A DNA stretch of 8,398 bases, taken from Nitrospirota bacterium. GTDB lineage: Bacteria > Nitrospirota > Thermodesulfovibrionia > Thermodesulfovibrionales > Magnetobacteriaceae. The position numbers and the translations under genes were made by a program. Below are positions 6,328-8,398 of this stretch, in pieces (position 1 is the stretch's first letter; each line of letters opens with the position of its first letter). The DNA lies in assembly GCA_015232165.1 (NCBI GenBank), contig JADGAE010000074.1, positions 1 to 8,398 on the forward strand, given 5' to 3'. The notes below the pieces were generated by a model. It saw nothing but the letters and a program-made list of their open reading frames with translations. It had not been told where the DNA came from and ran no database searches.

Positions 6328-8040
6328 TCAACTGCATTGCTTTAATGTCACTATAAACTCGGCGCCGCCATCAACATTTCTGGCAGTAAGTCTGCCGGCC
6401 ATGTTTGTCTCTATTATCGTCCTTGACATGTAAAGGCCAATCCCCGTACCACCTGTTCCCTTTGTCGTAAAATAGGGGTCGAATATCTTATCCATAACAT
6501 CCTCCGGGATACCGCCACCGTTGTCTCTTATTGAAACTATGACCTCATATCCACAGACATCCTTGTTAAAGGCTATTTCAATATGTCCTTGTATATTGGC
6601 GCCATTATGTCTGCCGTGTATTATAGCATCTTTTGAGTTGCTCAGGAGATTAAGTATCACCTGCTTAAACTCGTTGGGATAGCCCTCTGCAAGCAGCCTT
6701 GAAACGTGCGAGTCCTTTATCTCAATGTCGATATTGCTTTTATCAAAGATGCCGATAAACATTGATATCAAATCCTCTACGGCCGTCTTGACGTCAAATT
6801 TGACCTTCTCCCTCGACGGCCTGAAAAAGTCTCTGAAGGTATCCGTTGTTTTACTCATAAAGAGGATTTGGTTCATTGATGAGGTGACCAGGTTATCAAG
6901 ATATTCATCATTTAACTCGCCATATATATAGGCGTCCTTAAGGTCTTGTACGGATACTGACAAGGCATTTAGCGGCTGCTTCCACTGATGTGCGATTAGG
7001 CCTATCATCTCCCCCATGGATGCCATCTTGGATTGTTGTATGAGCATTTGTTCCTGTCTCTGCCTGTTTGCGATTTCTTCGGCTATTTTGGACTCAAGGT
7101 TTGCATTTAAGTTTTTCAGTTCCTCTTCCAGACGCCTGCGCTCTGTTATGTCTTGTCCAATTGATATCAACCCTACTATCTCATTATTCTTGTCTTTCAA
7201 TGTCTTGTCATACCACTCGATCAATATCTCTCTGCCATCTTTAGTCACAATTGGGTTGACATTACCACGTGTTTGAATATCCGCAATTGCCCGTAAAAAT
7301 ATCCCGCGTATATGACGTACGTCACCCTTTGGTAAAAAGGTCTCAAACCAGTCCTTGCCCCTGACCTCCTCTAACTTGTAACCTGAGACCTCTTCCATAT
7401 ATGGATTAAACCTGATGATTTCACCGCACCTGCCAAGTACCAGTATAATGGCCTGAGCGGTGTTTATAACACCTTCACTAAACTCCTTGGCCGATCTCAG
7501 CTCATCTTCCATGTTTCTTCTGCTGCGAATATCCCTAAAAACACCCTGTATGAATGGACTTCCATTGTGATATACGATCCGTCCCAACACCTCAACCGGG
7601 ATCGTGTCTCCATTTGCCCGGACAACATCAATCTCCACAGGACAATTCCTCTCCCCATTGATTGAGGCTCTGACGTGTTCCTTAAACAGCTCTATTGAAT
7701 ATTGCTCTTTGTCTTTTGGATGCAATCGGGATTGATGCATCCCTCTGATCTCATTAAGCGGTCTATCCAGGAGCATAGACGCAGATTTGTTTGCGTCAAC
7801 TATGCAACCTGTTGTAGGGTCAGCGATAAATATCGCGTCAGGAGAGTTATCAAACAGGCTCCTGTAGCGCTCTTCACTCTCTTTCAACCTGGCAGTCACC
7901 TGCCCGCTGGCATTGCTATGCCCGATAGCAACGTCATCTACGGTATATAGTGGTTTATATCGCTGTAGCCTTTCAACCTTGGCTTGCAACTGCTCCAACT
8001 CCGCTATAAGCTGTTCCTTTGTTTTTTCGCCATCTACCAT
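6328..8040 (-). CDS. Soluble PAS-PAS sensor histidine kinase
   Basis: The protein has 570 residues from the ATG at 8040. A short N-terminal coiled coil (about 4-30, TKEQLIAELEQLQAKVERL) leads to PAS1 (about 53-172, ending FRDIRSRR) and PAS2 (about 183-301, ending GQDITERR). A second coiled coil (300-340) follows. The HisKA H-box GLIAHQWKQPLNAL has His351. The ATPase domain shows an N-box (YPNEFKQVILNLLSN, with N464 and N468), DNGGGIP from Asp506 and a glycine-rich GTGGTGIGLYMS lid. The core is complete, with no receiver and no membrane segment, so it should autophosphorylate in the cytoplasm and pass phosphate to a separate receiver. The receivers of the two following genes are the obvious candidates. 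A GTG at 8052 is in frame but poorly placed for ribosome binding, whereas the ATG at 8040 has GGTGGAG six bases upstream. The PAS ligands are not predictable from sequence. It is the first gene of the probable operon. Confidence 0.94.
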   Translation of the reverse strand: MVDGEKTKEQLIAELEQLQAKVERLQRYKPLYTVDDVAIGHSNASGQVTARLKESEERYRSLFDNSPDAIFIADPTTGCIVDANKSASMLLDRPLNEIRGMHQSRLHPKDKEQYSIELFKEHVRASINGERNCPVEIDVVRANGDTIPVEVLGRIVYHNGSPFIQGVFRDIRSRRNMEDELRSAKEFSEGVINTAQAIILVLGRCGEIIRFNPYMEEVSGYKLEEVRGKDWFETFLPKGDVRHIRGIFLRAIADIQTRGNVNPIVTKDGREILIEWYDKTLKDKNNEIVGLISIGQDITERRRLEEELKNLNANLESKIAEEIANRQRQEQMLIQQSKMASMGEMIGLIAHQWKQPLNALSVSVQDLKDAYIYGELNDEYLDNLVTSSMNQILFMSKTTDTFRDFFRPSREKVKFDVKTAVEDLISMFIGIFDKSNIDIEIKDSHVSRLLAEGYPNEFKQVILNLLSNSKDAIIHGRHNGANIQGHIEIAFNKDVCGYEVIVSIRDNGGGIPEDVMDKIFDPYFTTKGTGGTGIGLYMSRTIIETNMAGRLTARNVDGGAEFIVTLKQCS

Positions 8041-8046
8041 TGCAGA

Positions 8047-8053
8047 CTCCACC
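8047..8053 (-). promoter_or_regulatory. Ribosome binding site that selects the ATG at 8040
   Basis: The minus strand reads GGTGGAG, then six bases, then ATG. It overlaps the alternative GTG codon at 8052, which argues against that longer start. Confidence 0.75.
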
Positions 8054-8092
8054 TTCTTGAATTGTTTGTAAAGATGATGCGCCTGGTATACG

Positions 8093-8121
8093 ATTATATT
8101 GTACCACAGCGCTACTTACAG
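8093..8121 (-). promoter_or_regulatory. Probable sigma70-type promoter of the kinase cluster
   Basis: A perfect TATAAT (8093-8098 on the plus strand as ATTATA) lies about 50 bases ahead of the ATG at 8040. Seventeen bases further upstream, the -35 position reads CTGTAA, only a 3-of-6 match to TTGACA. The weak -35 together with an overlapping direct repeat suggests an activator-dependent promoter. Confidence 0.5.
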
Positions 8122-8134
8122 ATAACTTACAGAT
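8114..8134. promoter_or_regulatory. 11-bp-period direct repeat over the -35 region, candidate regulator site
   Basis: ACTTACAGAT occurs exactly twice on the plus strand, at 8114-8123 and 8125-8134. On the transcribed strand this is ATCTGTAAGT repeated once per helical turn. It covers the -35 position of the predicted kinase promoter. Tandem half-sites 11 bp apart at this place are the usual arrangement for OmpR/PhoB-family activators. The binding protein is not known. Confidence 0.5.
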
Positions 8135-8290
8135 GGGGGAAATTAATTTTGTTGCTTTGTTTATATTCCTAATCCCAAAACGTATAGCGTCAAGGTTACG
8201 ATCAAATACCATACCACATGTCATTGTTACGCAAGACACAAAAAGAATGAGCCTCTTAAAAGTCAGCGATTCATCCTTACAAGAGATGCT

Positions 8291-8327
8291 CTTAACGTTT
8301 TGTTAAGTATTGTTAAGCTTTGTTAAG
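8291..8327. promoter_or_regulatory. Three phased TGTTAAG repeats plus one inverted half-site
   Basis: TGTTAAG begins at 8301, 8311 and 8321, an exact 10-base period. CTTAAC at 8291-8296 is the inverted half, making a CTTAAC-N5-GTTAAG dyad with the first repeat. The array ends 37 bases before the ATG at 8365, so it may control that plus-strand gene, or the kinase cluster from a distance. The TTAACA-like half-sites resemble PhoB/PhoP-type direct-repeat operators in form. The regulator is unknown. Confidence 0.4.
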
Positions 8328-8364
8328 ACATAGCTTTTAGAAAGAGATAAATAACGGAGCATAA

Positions 8365-8398
8365 ATGTTTAGAACATTAGGGTTAAGAATAATGGGGT
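8365..8398 (+). CDS. Possible start of a plus-strand gene (11 codons visible)
   Basis: An ATG at 8365 has GGAG five bases upstream (8356-8359) and an open frame MFRTLGLRIMG to the window edge. A short basic start of this kind is seen in membrane sensors such as chemotaxis receptors, but 11 residues identify nothing. Against it, the final 11 bases (AATAATGGGGT) equal one side of the GC-rich repeat near 6252-6262, so this may be intergenic sequence entering another repeat copy. Confidence 0.3.
   Translation, partial: MFRTLGLRIMG

Larger units (their letters stand above)
8041..8364. other. AT-rich intergenic region between divergent reading directions
   Basis: No reading frame with coding character was found. 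From left to right it holds the leader and ribosome site of the PAS-PAS kinase, its predicted promoter and 11-bp direct repeat, and an AT-rich block (8141-8175). About 115 bases follow in which nothing was recognised (8176-8290). A cluster of TGTTAAG repeats and a possible ribosome site at 8356-8359 lie at the right end. Confidence 0.7.

Noticed and set aside
8050..8052. GTG at 8052 as start of the PAS-PAS kinase
   Set aside because: It has no properly spaced ribosome site and lies inside the GGTGGAG motif that serves the ATG at 8040.
7973..8239. Minus-strand 88-codon frame overlapping the start of the PAS-PAS kinase
   Set aside because: It runs through the predicted promoter and overlaps the kinase start in another frame, and has no recognisable motif.
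1..8398. CRISPR arrays, tRNA or rRNA genes, transposase genes, toxin-antitoxin pairs
   Set aside because: Both strands were read for these and none was seen. The only direct repeats are the short regulatory ones, the duplicated start region and the PAS duplication.

Overview
The window carries a compact minus-strand cluster of two-component signalling genes and little else. Nothing in it names a species. The coding GC content is moderate, with frequent ATA, AGG and AGA codons. The kinases are large, soluble and rich in PAS and GAF domains, and one intergenic gap holds a GC-rich palindromic repeat. Together these fit a free-living, probably sediment-dwelling Gram-negative bacterium with a large sensory repertoire, for example a Nitrospirota or a former deltaproteobacterium. 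This placement is inference and low confidence.

Transcription runs right to left. A probable promoter (perfect TATAAT, with an 11-bp-period direct repeat over its -35 region) precedes the first gene (8040 to 6328), a soluble PAS-PAS histidine kinase. A 205-bp gap follows. It contains a GC-rich inverted-repeat element, flanked by two near-identical copies of the ribosome-binding and start region of the next gene. The second gene (6122 to 531) encodes a 1863-residue hybrid kinase laid out as GAF-PAS-PAS-PAS-HisKA-HATPase-REC-REC-HPt-helical tail-REC-PAS-HisKA-HATPase. It therefore has two complete kinase cores in one chain. Its stop codon overlaps the start of the third gene (ATGA). That gene runs off the left edge after a REC domain and the beginning of another kinase H-box.

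The three proteins look like one phosphorelay module. The first kinase core of the giant protein can feed its own REC and HPt domains. The second core, the upstream kinase and the downstream REC-kinase share one H-box style (H-x-W-R/K-x-P-L). No transmembrane segment, DNA-binding domain or enzymatic output domain is visible, so sensing is probably cytoplasmic and the final output lies outside the window.

To the right of the promoter is a 324-bp gap with two sets of short helically phased repeats. A possible plus-strand gene start follows at 8365, but its last 11 bases match the internal GC-rich repeat, so the window may instead end at the edge of a second repeat copy.
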